Assembly: GCF_042427575.1 (NCBI RefSeq)
Contig: NZ_JBHMFD010000005.1
Span: forward strand, 11,840-75,839
Direction: 5' to 3'
Origin: Bergeyella porcorum
GTDB taxonomy: Bacteria > Bacteroidota > Bacteroidia > Flavobacteriales > Weeksellaceae
Length of the DNA: 64,000 bases
This document shows, in pieces, positions 25,339 to 33,730 of this stretch; position 1 is the stretch's first letter; the number at the start of each line of letters is the position of its first letter. The translations under genes were made by a program, and so were the position numbers. The notes beneath the pieces were generated by a model. That model did not search any database and was not told the origin of the DNA. It was given only the letters and a program-made list of their open reading frames with translations.

Positions 25339-27213
25339 TTAACGATTCTTTCCCTTTGGAGATTGAAGAGTGGTTTCTACAAAATTATCCTGAGGATTTA
25401 CATCTGCCATTCTTTGGGAAAAGTCTATGCCCATCGCTGTGATTTGCTCTTTGGTATAGGGTACGGTAAGCTGGTATTCTTTCTGCGTCCACGCCCAATA
25501 TGGCAAGGTTTGGAAACTACCAAAGAGGTCTTGCCTTTTCCAAATGCGGGTCATATTCATAGGGATATGATAGGTAACAACGGTGTTGTCTTTGGTAAGG
25601 AGACTAAAGTCAATTGGCATAGGGATACCGCCTTTATTGGCAAGGGTGATGGTAGTGGTATCTTTGCCATATTCTACTTTCTCTATGGCGTAGTCTATGG
25701 TTTTGGTGGTATTAATCCAATAGTGCTGAAACCATTTTAAGTCCATTCCTGAAACTTTCTGGGCGATGTGTAGAAAATCCTTATCTGATGGATGTTTCAT
25801 CTTCCATTGGTTGAAAAAATCTCGCATCACTAAAGATAAATTTTGCTCTCCCATAATATAACCCAGCTGTACCAAAAACAGTTCTCCTTTGGTATAGCTT
25901 GCCACAGAGTATGCTCTGCCATCATCGTGGTGGTCTGCTAGCCAAGCGGCAGGCTCTTCTTTGCCTGTTTTGGAAAAGTTGATATAAGAATTAAGGGAAC
26001 CCAAAAACGGATTTGGAGTGGCTTCTTTCGGTGGGAAGAGCTGATGCATTACGAGGCTTTCAGCGTAGCTGGTGAAGCCTTCATCTATCCACGGCTGGGT
26101 ACTTTCATTGGATGCCAGCATCTGCTGAAACCAAGAGTGTGCCCCCTCGTGTACCATAAGCCCTACAAGGCGTTCTAAGCTGCGGTGCTCGCCCAAGATA
26201 AGGGTGGACATTCCGTACTCCATACCGCCATCGCCCCCTTGTATGAAGCTATAGCTTGGGTATGCGTATCGTCCAAATGTGGCGTTCATTATTTGGAAAA
26301 ACTTGGTGATGTAAGGTTTGCTTTCTTCCCAAAATAGGGTCTTTTCATTTTTATGATACACGAAAAAGATTTCTGGGCCGTCTAAGATAGTGAAACTCTC
26401 TACAGTGTATTTGGGGTCGGCAGCCCAGGCAAAGTCTAGCATATTGCGAGCGGTCCATTTCCAAGTGGCTTTACCACTCTCATCTTCGGCAATACGGGCG
26501 TTATCAGAATAGCCTTTCACTTCATTCGGGTTTTTCAGAGTGCCCCCCGCACCGATGATGTAGTCTTTATCAATTTTGATATTGATGTCAAAATCAGCAA
26601 AAGGAGCGTGAAATTCTCTCCCGATATAATCAAAGGTATGCCAACCATGGTAGTCGTATTCTGCGATTTTAGGGTACCACTGCGTCATAGACATTGCGAT
26701 GTTTTCCCTATTATTACGCCCAGAGCGGCGAATCTGTTTCGGGATTACAGCATCCCATTCCATAGTGAAAGTAGTGGTAGAGTTTGGCTTGATGGCTTCT
26801 GCCAATTCTACTTTCATAATGGTCTCTTGGATTTCAAATTTCAGTGGTTTTCCGTTTTGTTTTATCCAATGGATGTTTTGTTGGCCTTCTTCATTACTAG
26901 GAATGGAAGCCAATCTGGAAATGCCTTTTTCCTGCAATCTGCCATCACCATTAGTGCCTTGGCTTTGGATTCTTTGGTCCATCATAGAGCCTGCTTTGAA
27001 GGCGTTCCAATAAAGATGAAAATAGACCACCCGAAGCTCGTCGGGAGAATTATTGGTATAGCTCAGGGTTTGGGAGCCTTTGTAAGTGAAGTTTTCAGCA
27101 TCTACATCTATATCCATTTTGTATTTAGCATACTGCTGATAGTAAGGGTGTTGCTGGGCAAAGTTCCAGCCCATCCATAGGGATAAAAAAAGTAAAAAAA
27201 CTCTTTGGGTCAT
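25339..27213 (-). CDS. M1 family zinc metallopeptidase
   Basis: Secreted or periplasmic aminopeptidase-like gluzincin. A signal peptide covers about residues 1-19, the N-terminal beta saddle about 25-250, and the catalytic domain carries GGMEY (329-333, in the position of the GAMEN substrate loop), HEGAH (355-359) and the third zinc ligand Glu378 eighteen residues on. All zinc ligands are present. The C-terminal part (after about 500) is the usual beta domain of the Bacteroidota long form. The natural substrate is unknown. Upstream lies repeat-rich intergenic DNA. Confidence 0.9.
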   Translation of the reverse strand: MTQRVFLLFLSLWMGWNFAQQHPYYQQYAKYKMDIDVDAENFTYKGSQTLSYTNNSPDELRVVYFHLYWNAFKAGSMMDQRIQSQGTNGDGRLQEKGISRLASIPSNEEGQQNIHWIKQNGKPLKFEIQETIMKVELAEAIKPNSTTTFTMEWDAVIPKQIRRSGRNNRENIAMSMTQWYPKIAEYDYHGWHTFDYIGREFHAPFADFDINIKIDKDYIIGAGGTLKNPNEVKGYSDNARIAEDESGKATWKWTARNMLDFAWAADPKYTVESFTILDGPEIFFVYHKNEKTLFWEESKPYITKFFQIMNATFGRYAYPSYSFIQGGDGGMEYGMSTLILGEHRSLERLVGLMVHEGAHSWFQQMLASNESTQPWIDEGFTSYAESLVMHQLFPPKEATPNPFLGSLNSYINFSKTGKEEPAAWLADHHDDGRAYSVASYTKGELFLVQLGYIMGEQNLSLVMRDFFNQWKMKHPSDKDFLHIAQKVSGMDLKWFQHYWINTTKTIDYAIEKVEYGKDTTTITLANKGGIPMPIDFSLLTKDNTVVTYHIPMNMTRIWKRQDLFGSFQTLPYWAWTQKEYQLTVPYTKEQITAMGIDFSQRMADVNPQDNFVETTLQSPKGKNR

Positions 27214-27299
27214 AGCATTTTATTTTTTTGATGTGGGAAAGATACGTTTTTTTTGTGATAGTGTGCAATTTGTGGTTGGCGTTTGGCCTGTTTTATCCC

Positions 27300-27460
27300 A
27301 GATTATGCGGTAGTTGGTTGATAGTTGTTAGTTGTCGGTTGATGGTAATAGGGGAAATTTGTAGGAGCGTATCGCATACGCCCATTATATTTGCGGGGGG
27401 CATTGTTCCATCATAATAGGGCGAATGCAATTCGCCCCTACATTGTAATGCCCTACCATT
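27300..27460. repeat. dispersed intergenic repeats and hairpins
   Basis: Contains the GTTGATAGTTGTTAGTTG / TCGGTTGATGGT repeat that recurs near 29800-29890, 55080-55310 and 56500-56580. Two short palindromic pieces follow (GCGTATCGCATACGC and GGGCGAATGCAATTCGCCC) of the type found in many Bacteroidota intergenic regions. No gene is seen. Confidence 0.7.
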
Positions 27461-27503
27461 ATCAGAGCGACCTTATTGAAGCTAGCCATCTATCAGTAAG
27501 GAC

Positions 27504-27589
27504 GAAAAAAAGACGCGTCTCGTTTGAAAAAAGACACGACTAAAAATAAAAAAGACGCGTCTCATTTGAAAAAAGACGCATCTCGTTTA
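27504..27589. repeat. four-copy palindromic array, 21-bp period
   Basis: AGACGCGTCT-type dyads at 27511, 27532 (AGACACGACT), 27553 and 27574 (AGACGCATCT), exactly 21 bases apart, spaced by A-rich DNA. It lies between the M1 gene and the HU-like gene, downstream of both transcription directions' ends on the minus strand. Confidence 0.8.
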
Positions 27590-27616
27590 AGAGCTTGTTA
27601 CGATAAAAATGAAACG

Positions 27617-27991
27617 CTACATTTTCTCGTATTTAAGATTATTGAGCATTGTTTTAATCTTCGTGCTTGGAGTGAAGATGATTTTAGCTCCTTTGATGGC
27701 TGCTGCTGTTACCTCTTCTGCCTTGTCTTTGCCCTCACTACTGATATTTACACGCATACTGCCCAACTCACCCAGCCTAATAATTTGCCCATCGGCAAGG
27801 GAGGTGGTCATTACATCTACTAAGGCATACAGTACTGCACGGATGTCTGCACCACTTACGGTAGATATTTTTTCTATATCTGTGGTGAGCCCCTCTAAAG
27901 TTTTCTCTCCGCTAGTATTAGCAGAAGCGTACCATTTCTTTTCAGACTTGCCTGGTAATGGCTTTTCTACGGTTTTGTATTTTATTGGCAT
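27617..27991 (-). CDS. HU-like DNA-binding protein (Bacteroidota type)
   Basis: A 124-residue protein of the HU-HIG/DUF-type histone-like family found in Bacteroidota. N-terminal extension with KKWYASANTSGEKTLEGL, helical dimerisation region (ISTVSGADIRAVLYALVDVM), then GQIIRLGELGSMRVNISSEG and a C-terminal FTPSTKIKTMLNNL. It probably shapes the nucleoid or binds DNA without strict sequence specificity. It lies 67 bases downstream of the LRR gene on the same strand, and a palindromic array follows its stop. Confidence 0.85.
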   Translation of the reverse strand: MPIKYKTVEKPLPGKSEKKWYASANTSGEKTLEGLTTDIEKISTVSGADIRAVLYALVDVMTTSLADGQIIRLGELGSMRVNISSEGKDKAEEVTAAAIKGAKIIFTPSTKIKTMLNNLKYEKM

Positions 27992-28058
27992 AATTTAAAA
28001 AATAACATTGGTTAAACAAAAATAGATTTATCTCTAAAACACAAAAACATCATTGCTC

Positions 28059-29714
28059 TTAATACCCCACTATTTGATTGGCATAGTAAGACCATCCTGG
28101 TGCTGTTTTATAAGCATTTACACTTGCCATAGGCACTTTGATGGTCACACTAGGATTTCCTAAGCTTCCTTGAAAACTAGGAGGTGTAGTAGCCTGTATC
28201 GTTACTTCGAGATTAGATGAAGTGTTATAAAAGGTATCACCTCCCATTATTGTAACATTTGGTCCTATGGTAACGTTGGTAAGAGCGGTGTTATTATAAA
28301 ATGCATTATGTCCAATGATAGTGGCTGCAGGAAGGTCAATACTAGTAAGCGAGGTACTATCCCTAAATGCATAATTCCCTATTGTAGTGGCTACGGGAAG
28401 GTTAATACTAGTAAGAGCGATGTTTCTAGCAAATACATAATCCCCTATGGTAGTGGCTACGGGAAGGTTAATGCTGGTAAGCGAGGTGTTGTCAGAAAAT
28501 GCACCAGCTTCTATTGTAGTGGCTACGGGAAGGTTAATACTAGTAAGCGCGGTGTTTCCAGCAAGTGCACTATTTCCTATTGTAGTGGCTACGGGAAGGT
28601 TAATACTAGTAAGCGAGGTGTTACCTTGAAATGCACTACTTCCTATTGTAGTAGCAGCAGGAAGACTCAAGCTGGTAAGCGAGGTGTTACCTTGAAATGC
28701 ACTACTTCCTATTGTAGTAGCAGCAGGAAGACTTAGGCTGGTAAGAGCGGTGTTATTTCTAAATGCATAATCCCTTATGGTAGTAGCTGCAGGAAGGTTA
28801 ATACTAGTAAGCGAGGTGTTACCTTGAAATGCACCCCTTTCTATGGTAGTAGCAGCAGGAAGGCTTATGCTGGTAAGAGCGGTGTTATCTCTAAATGCAT
28901 ACTGTCCTATGGTAGTAGCTGCAGGAAGGCTTAGGCTGGTAAGCGAGGTGTTACCGTAAAATGCACTCTGCCCTATTGTAGTAGCAGCAGGAAGGCTAAT
29001 GCTGGTAAGCGAGGTGTTACCGTAAAATGCACTCTGCCCTATGGTAAGAAGATTGGGGAGATCTAGAGAAGGAATTCTAGAGTTGTAAAAAGCATCTTTT
29101 TCTATATGCAGAAGGCTGTTAGGAAAAGAAACGGTCATCTGTGGGTTGTTGTAAAAAGCACGCTCTTCAATGGTAGTTACGCCTTCTCTTATTACAAAAT
29201 TTTGCACTTTAGAGTTTTCTAGTAGACCAGATGCAATCATACTTACATTTGCCATATCCGCAAAATTGTTCATATCTATGCTGTTGGTATATATATTAAA
29301 CCACTGCATAAGGATGGTGCCATCAGCACTCACAATGTAGTCTAGTTTTGGGGTGCTTTTTTGCATAGGCTGCCAAGTAGCACCATCATAGAAATAAAAC
29401 CCTTCAGAAGAGATATTTTCCACTTTAGTATTGGTACCAGCGTAGGTGGTTTCATCTACAAAGATCAAAGTACCTTTCACAAGATTAGCATCTGCAATAT
29501 TGGCTATGCGGGCTTTAGAAACTTTTGGGATAAGGATTCCCTCGTTGGTTGTAGCGGTTTCTTGTCTGTTATCATCATTCGGGCGGATGTCTATGGTCGC
29601 CTGTGGCGTTATTGTATTAATCCCTACTTTACCCCAATACTTTTCGTCTTCGTTCTGTTGGGCACTAGCAAATCCAGCTACTAGCAGTCCCACTAAAATA
29701 AATTGTTTTTTCAT
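28059..29714 (-). CDS. BspA-like leucine-rich repeat surface protein
   Basis: Secreted protein of 551 residues. Signal peptide (about 1-18); an N-terminal VGINTITPQATIDI module common on Bacteroidota surface proteins; then LRR_5 repeats, with eleven nearly uniform 22-residue units of the type SLTSISLPAATTIGQSAF..NT, and a degenerate cap (PPSFQG, TIKVPMASVNAYKTAPGWSY). BspA-type repeats bind host or matrix proteins in oral Bacteroidota; here adhesion is inferred. No type IX sorting domain is obvious at the C-terminus. Confidence 0.88.
   Translation of the reverse strand: MKKQFILVGLLVAGFASAQQNEDEKYWGKVGINTITPQATIDIRPNDDNRQETATTNEGILIPKVSKARIANIADANLVKGTLIFVDETTYAGTNTKVENISSEGFYFYDGATWQPMQKSTPKLDYIVSADGTILMQWFNIYTNSIDMNNFADMANVSMIASGLLENSKVQNFVIREGVTTIEERAFYNNPQMTVSFPNSLLHIEKDAFYNSRIPSLDLPNLLTIGQSAFYGNTSLTSISLPAATTIGQSAFYGNTSLTSLSLPAATTIGQYAFRDNTALTSISLPAATTIERGAFQGNTSLTSINLPAATTIRDYAFRNNTALTSLSLPAATTIGSSAFQGNTSLTSLSLPAATTIGSSAFQGNTSLTSINLPVATTIGNSALAGNTALTSINLPVATTIEAGAFSDNTSLTSINLPVATTIGDYVFARNIALTSINLPVATTIGNYAFRDSTSLTSIDLPAATIIGHNAFYNNTALTNVTIGPNVTIMGGDTFYNTSSNLEVTIQATTPPSFQGSLGNPSVTIKVPMASVNAYKTAPGWSYYANQIVGY
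28287..29012 (-). repeat. eleven tandem 66-bp LRR-coding units
   Basis: DNA period is exactly 66 bases. Units five and six (about 28610-28745) are nearly identical at the base level, and the AAT versus VAT variants cluster in blocks, as expected of recent unit duplication. Confidence 0.9.
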
Positions 29715-29744
29715 CTATATAAATTTTAAGTTTTAAGTTTTGAA

Positions 29745-29895
29745 TCAGCCCCCTGTCCCCCGAAGGAAAGCCCCCTAACCCCCGAAGGGGGAATTACCAT
29801 CAACCGTCAACTAGCAACCATTTTTGAGTGCTGAGTTTTGGGTCGTTCACCATCAGCCGTCAACTAACAACTATCAACTATCAACTAACAACCTA
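29745..29895. repeat. intergenic repeat block with GC-rich hairpin
   Basis: Contains GCCCCCTAACCCCCGAAGGG (29781 on), a CCCCC/GGGGG inverted repeat common between Bacteroidota genes, followed by complements of the GGTTGATGGT-type dispersed repeat. No coding region or RNA gene is visible in this part. Confidence 0.7.
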
Positions 29896-29908
29896 TCCCT
29901 AACAACAC

Positions 29909-30080
29909 AAAAAAGGTTTCACTCTCCGAGAGGGAATGAAACCTTAGAAATATTTCCGATAAAAGTGTATAACTTGCTATATAAGAAGAAGTTTTACCCC
30001 CCCCATACGCTTTTTAGGGAAGTGTGCAAGCTATTTAGTAAAAACTTTTCCACTTTTTTATGTTTTTTCTGTGTGTTAGA
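29909..30080 (-). ncRNA. candidate small RNA, minus strand, upstream of rpsL
   Basis: A complete transcription unit without an ORF: a consensus promoter on the minus strand (next entry), about 135 bases of body, and an intrinsic terminator formed by AAGGTTTCA (29913-29921) and TGAAACCTT (29937-29945), with T-rich DNA after it on the minus strand. The body can fold into one long irregular hairpin: AAAAGT (29961-29966) with ACTTTT (30044-30049), and ATAACTTGC (29969-29977) with GCAAGCTAT (30026-30034). Length near 170 and the hairpin-with-bubble form recall 6S RNA, but this is only a resemblance. Confidence 0.5.
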
Positions 30081-30086
30081 TGGCTA

Positions 30087-30115
30087 CAAATGTAAAACTT
30101 TTTTTTGAAACGCAA
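30087..30115 (-). promoter_or_regulatory. promoter of the minus-strand small RNA
   Basis: On the minus strand TTG (30113-30115), 18 bases, TACATTTG (30087-30094): a full consensus match. It is divergent from the rpsL promoter 90 bases away. Confidence 0.65.
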
Positions 30116-30182
30116 AATTATAATAAGCTTAAATTTAGCCTAAAAAATCAGCATAAAATTTTTTCATTTCAAAATAAATTTA

Positions 30183-30190
30183 TATTTTTG
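30183..30190 (+). promoter_or_regulatory. -7 element of the rpsL operon
   Basis: TATTTTTG, 25 bases before the rpsL ATG; the -33 region is A/T-rich without a clear TTG. Confidence 0.5.
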
Positions 30191-30214
30191 CACCCTAAAA
30201 TAAAAAGCAATTAA

Positions 30215-30598
30215 ATGCCTACTATTCAACAATTAGTAAGAAAAGGAAGAGCCTCACTTGCCAAGAAGAGCAAATCGGCTGCCCTTGATTCTTGTCCACA
30301 AAAGAGAGGTGTATGTACGAGAGTATATACAACTACACCGAAGAAACCAAACTCTGCACTTAGAAAAGTAGCAAGGGTAAGACTTTCTAACGGTAAGGAA
30401 GTAAACGCTTATATCCCGGGCGAAGGACATAATCTTCAAGAGCACTCGATAGTATTGGTAAGAGGCGGAAGGGTGAAAGACCTACCGGGAGTTCGTTATC
30501 ACATTGTTCGTGGAGCTTTAGACACCGCTGGTGTAAATGGAAGACTTCAAAGAAGATCCAAGTACGGAGCGAAGAGACCTAAAGAAGCTAAAAAGTAA
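30215..30598 (+). CDS. rpsL: 30S ribosomal protein S12
   Basis: Decoding-centre ribosomal protein, 127 residues, full length. It carries the conserved stretches MPTIQQLVRKGR, TTTPKKPNSALRKVARVRLS and GGRVKDLPGVRYH. The Lys in KKPNS and the second Lys in GRVKDLPGV are the residues changed in streptomycin-resistant mutants; both are wild type here. It opens the rpsL-rpsG-fusA-rpsJ operon, 25 bases before rpsG. Confidence 0.98.
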   Translation: MPTIQQLVRKGRASLAKKSKSAALDSCPQKRGVCTRVYTTTPKKPNSALRKVARVRLSNGKEVNAYIPGEGHNLQEHSIVLVRGGRVKDLPGVRYHIVRGALDTAGVNGRLQRRSKYGAKRPKEAKK

Positions 30599-30623
30599 TC
30601 ATTAAATTTTAAGACGAAGAACA

Positions 30624-31100
30624 ATGAGAAAAACAAAAGCGAAAAAAAGACCGTTGTTACCAGATCCAAAATTTAATGATCAGTTGGTAACTAGATTCGT
30701 GAACAACTTGATGCTTGATGGTAAAAAATCCATCGCATTCAAGATTTTCTATGATGCATTAGATATCGTAGAATCTAAAAAAGGAGATAATGAAAAATCT
30801 TCTCTTGAAATTTGGAAAGATGCCCTTACCAATGTAATGCCACATGTAGAAGTGCGTTCAAGAAGAGTAGGGGGTGCTAACTTCCAAATTCCAATGCCTA
30901 TCAGAGCTGATAGAAAAATCTCTATGGCAATGAAATGGTTAATCAAATACGCGAAAGCAAGAAACGATAAGTCTATGGCACTTAAATTAGCCGCAGAAAT
31001 TATCGCCGCTTCTAAAGAAGAAGGTGCAGCTTTCAAAAAGAAAACAGATACTCACAAAATGGCAGAAGCTAACAAAGCTTTCTCTCACTTTAAATTCTAA
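30624..31100 (+). CDS. rpsG: 30S ribosomal protein S7
   Basis: Primary 16S rRNA-binding protein that organises the 30S head, 158 residues. Typical MRKTKAKKRPLLPDPKFNDQ start, GKKSIAFKIFYDAL, and the conserved PHVEVRSRRVGGANFQIPMP loop. It ends six bases before fusA. Confidence 0.98.
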   Translation: MRKTKAKKRPLLPDPKFNDQLVTRFVNNLMLDGKKSIAFKIFYDALDIVESKKGDNEKSSLEIWKDALTNVMPHVEVRSRRVGGANFQIPMPIRADRKISMAMKWLIKYAKARNDKSMALKLAAEIIAASKEEGAAFKKKTDTHKMAEANKAFSHFKF

Positions 31101-31106
31101 TCTGAA

Positions 31107-33224
31107 ATGGCAAGAGATCTTAAATACACAAGAAATATTGGTATTGCCGCTCACATTGATGCCGGTAAAACCACCACAACAGAAAGAATTTTGTTCTATA
31201 CAGGAAAAACCCACAAATTGGGAGAAGTACACGAAGGAGCTTCTACAATGGACTGGATGGAGCAAGAAGCTGAAAGAGGGATTACCATTACTTCTGCAGC
31301 TACCACTTGTAACTGGAACTTCCCTACAGACCAAGGGAAAACGCTTCCAGAAACAAAAGGTTATCACTTCAACATCATCGATACACCGGGGCACGTGGAT
31401 TTTACCGTAGAGGTAAACCGTTCTCTTAGAGTATTAGATGGATTGGTATTCCTTTTCTCTGCGGTAGATGGAGTAGAGCCTCAGTCTGAAACCAACTGGA
31501 GACTTGCAGACAACTATAAAGTTGCGCGTATGGGCTTCGTAAACAAAATGGACAGACAAGGTGCAGACTTCCTTAATGTAGTGAATCAAGTAAAAGAAAT
31601 GCTCGGGTCTAATGCCGTGCCTATCGTACTTCCTATCGGAGCTGAAGAAGACTTCAAAGGGGTAGTGGACTTGATTAAAAACAGAGCCATCGTATGGCAC
31701 GAAGATACTCAAGGAGCTACTTTTGATGTAGTGCCAATTCCTGATGATATGAAGGATGATGTACTACTTTACAGAGAAAAACTAGTAGAAGCTGTTTCTG
31801 AATATGATGAAACTTTGATGGAGAAATTCTTCGAAGATCCAGATTCTATCACAGAAGAAGAAATCAACGCTGCGTTGAGAGCTGCTACTATAGACCTTTC
31901 TATCATCCCGATGACTTGTGGTTCATCTTTCAAAAACAAAGGAGTTCAGTTTATGCTAGATGCGGTTTGCCGTTACCTACCTTCTCCATTGGATAAAGAT
32001 GATATCAAAGGAACTAATCCAGATACAGACGAAGAAATCACCAGAAAACCAGATGTGAAAGATCCTTTCGCAGCATTAGCTTTCAAAATCGCTACAGACC
32101 CATTCGTAGGTCGTCTAGCATTCTTTAGAGCTTACTCTGGTAGATTAGATGCTGGTTCTTATGTGTTGAACACAAGATCTGGAAACAAAGAAAGAATTTC
32201 AAGAATCTACCAAATGCACGCTAACAAGCAAAACCCAGTAGAGTACATCGAAGCTGGAGATATTGGTGCAGCAGTAGGTTTCAAAGATATCAAAACGGGG
32301 GATACCCTTTCTGATGAGAAAAACCCTATCGTTTTAGAATCTATGATCTTCCCAGATCCAGTAATCGGTATCGCAGTAGAGCCTAAAACTAAGGCAGACC
32401 AAGATAAAATGGGTAACGCTTTGGCGAAATTGGCAGAAGAAGATCCTACTTTCACTGTGAAAACAGATGAAGCTTCTGGACAAACCATCATCTCTGGTAT
32501 GGGTGAGCTTCACTTGGATATCATCGTAGATCGTTTGAGAAGAGAGTTCAAGGTAGAGGTAAACCAAGGTCAGCCACAGGTAGAGTACAAAGAAGCTCTT
32601 ACGCAAACAGCTAACCACAGAGAGGTTTACAAAAAGCAATCAGGAGGTAGAGGTAAATTTGCGGATATCGTATTCGAAATTGGTCCTGCTGATGAAGGTA
32701 AATCTGGTCTTGAATTCATCAATGAAATCAAAGGTGGTAACATTCCAAAAGAATTTATCCCTTCTGTAGAAAAAGGTTTCAAAGAAGCAATGAAAAACGG
32801 ACCACTAGCCGGTTTTGAAGTAGATGCAATGAAAGTTACCTTGAAAGATGGTTCTTTCCACGCGGTAGACTCAGACCAATTGTCTTTCGAATTGGCAGCG
32901 AAGCTTGGTTTCAAAGAATCAGGAAAAGCAGCTAAGGCGGTGATTATGGAGCCTATTATGAAACTTGAGGTAGTAACGCCTGAAGAGTATATGGGGGACA
33001 TCGTAGGAGACCTTAACAGAAGAAGAGGTACCGTGAATGGTATGGACGATAGAAATAACGCTAAAGTTATCAAAGCTTTCGTTCCACTTTCAGAAATGTT
33101 TGGCTATGTAACTTCATTGAGAACACTATCTTCTGGTAGAGCAACTTCTTCTATGGAGTTTGAAAGATACGAAGCAGCACCACAAAACATTGCTGACGAA
33201 GTAATCGCTAAAGCTAAAGGATAA
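31107..33224 (+). CDS. fusA: elongation factor G
   Basis: Translocation GTPase, 705 residues. G1 AHIDAGKTTTTE (about 15-26), G2 region with RGITITSAATT, G3 DTPGHVDF, G4 NKMDRQGADF, followed by domains II-V (for example GMGELHLDIIVDRLRREF and the C-terminal SLRTLSSGRATSSMEFERYE). No insertions or lesions. It sits between rpsG and rpsJ with short gaps, as in the bacterial str operon. Confidence 0.98.
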   Translation: MARDLKYTRNIGIAAHIDAGKTTTTERILFYTGKTHKLGEVHEGASTMDWMEQEAERGITITSAATTCNWNFPTDQGKTLPETKGYHFNIIDTPGHVDFTVEVNRSLRVLDGLVFLFSAVDGVEPQSETNWRLADNYKVARMGFVNKMDRQGADFLNVVNQVKEMLGSNAVPIVLPIGAEEDFKGVVDLIKNRAIVWHEDTQGATFDVVPIPDDMKDDVLLYREKLVEAVSEYDETLMEKFFEDPDSITEEEINAALRAATIDLSIIPMTCGSSFKNKGVQFMLDAVCRYLPSPLDKDDIKGTNPDTDEEITRKPDVKDPFAALAFKIATDPFVGRLAFFRAYSGRLDAGSYVLNTRSGNKERISRIYQMHANKQNPVEYIEAGDIGAAVGFKDIKTGDTLSDEKNPIVLESMIFPDPVIGIAVEPKTKADQDKMGNALAKLAEEDPTFTVKTDEASGQTIISGMGELHLDIIVDRLRREFKVEVNQGQPQVEYKEALTQTANHREVYKKQSGGRGKFADIVFEIGPADEGKSGLEFINEIKGGNIPKEFIPSVEKGFKEAMKNGPLAGFEVDAMKVTLKDGSFHAVDSDQLSFELAAKLGFKESGKAAKAVIMEPIMKLEVVTPEEYMGDIVGDLNRRRGTVNGMDDRNNAKVIKAFVPLSEMFGYVTSLRTLSSGRATSSMEFERYEAAPQNIADEVIAKAKG

Positions 33225-33243
33225 TCTTTAAAATTAAATTGAA

Positions 33244-33549
33244 ATGTCACAAAGAATCAGAATAAAACTTAAGTCTTACGATTACAACTTGGTGGATAAA
33301 TCTGCTGAAAAAATCGTAAAAACAGTAAAAGCTACTGGTGCTGTGGTTAATGGGCCTATTCCATTGCCTACGAACAAAAGAATCTTTACGGTTCTTCGTT
33401 CGCCACACGTAAACAAGAAAGCAAGAGAGCAGTTCCAACTTTCTGCACACAAGCGTTTGATGGATATCTACTCTTCTTCTTCTAAAACTGTAGATGCTCT
33501 TATGAAACTAGAGCTTCCTTCAGGAGTAGATGTAGAAATTAAAGTGTGA
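33244..33549 (+). CDS. rpsJ: 30S ribosomal protein S10
   Basis: 30S head protein and NusG/NusE partner in antitermination, 101 residues with QRIRIKLKSYDYNLVDKSAE, GPIPLPTNKRIFTVLRSPHV and a C-terminal LELPSGVDVEIKV. In most relatives rpsJ is directly followed by rplC and the rest of the S10 operon; here a strong terminator follows and no other ribosomal genes are in the window. Confidence 0.97.
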   Translation: MSQRIRIKLKSYDYNLVDKSAEKIVKTVKATGAVVNGPIPLPTNKRIFTVLRSPHVNKKAREQFQLSAHKRLMDIYSSSSKTVDALMKLELPSGVDVEIKV

Positions 33550-33573
33550 TTTTAATTCCATTTTAAGATAAGC

Positions 33574-33612
33574 AATCTCCCTCTATGCAACAGCGTAGAG
33601 GGAGATTTGTTT
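33574..33612 (+). terminator. terminator after rpsJ (copy A of a flanking repeat)
   Basis: Perfect 12-base stem AATCTCCCTCTA / TAGAGGGAGATT. Its core and downstream flank recur at 34774-34815, on the other side of the first peptide-GLPGLI module. Confidence 0.85.
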
Positions 33613-33619
33613 ATTTAGA
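33581..33619. repeat. direct repeat, left copy, around peptide-GLPGLI module 1
   Basis: Shares CTCTATGYAACAGCGTAGAG and the following T-rich 18 bases with 34778-34815, with a few differences. The right copy overlaps the end of ybeY; the left copy looks like a worn copy of the same junction. Confidence 0.65.
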
Positions 33620-33641
33620 ATGATTATAAATTTGTGATATT

Positions 33642-33677
33642 ATGTGATTTTTGTCATATAAAATTTGCGTAGTTTTA
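33642..33677 (+). promoter_or_regulatory. promoter and dyad operator of module 1
   Basis: ATGTGA-N6-TCATAT (33642-33659), an inverted repeat with one mismatch, covers the -33 TTG (33651-33653). TAGTTTTA (33670-33677) lies 16 bases on as -7. The same dyad with the same placement precedes the second module at 39070-39107, so both are probably controlled by one repressor or activator. A short AGTTTT tandem repeat follows. Confidence 0.6.
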
Positions 33678-33730
33678 GTTTTAGTTTTAGTTTTGAATCA
33701 CTAACATTAAACCCCGTTAGTTGATTTATC

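Noticed and set aside
27504..27589. CRISPR array
   Set aside because: Units are 21 bases with A-rich, nearly identical spacers, no unique spacers and no cas genes nearby.
28308..28736. Plus-strand repeat protein of 142 codons
   Set aside because: It is the antisense reading of the 66-bp LRR units; periodicity keeps the frame open without coding meaning.
32627..33073. Minus-strand ORF of 148 codons inside fusA
   Set aside because: Low-complexity Ser/Pro/Leu translation of the opposite strand of a highly conserved gene; codon bias of fusA explains the open frame.
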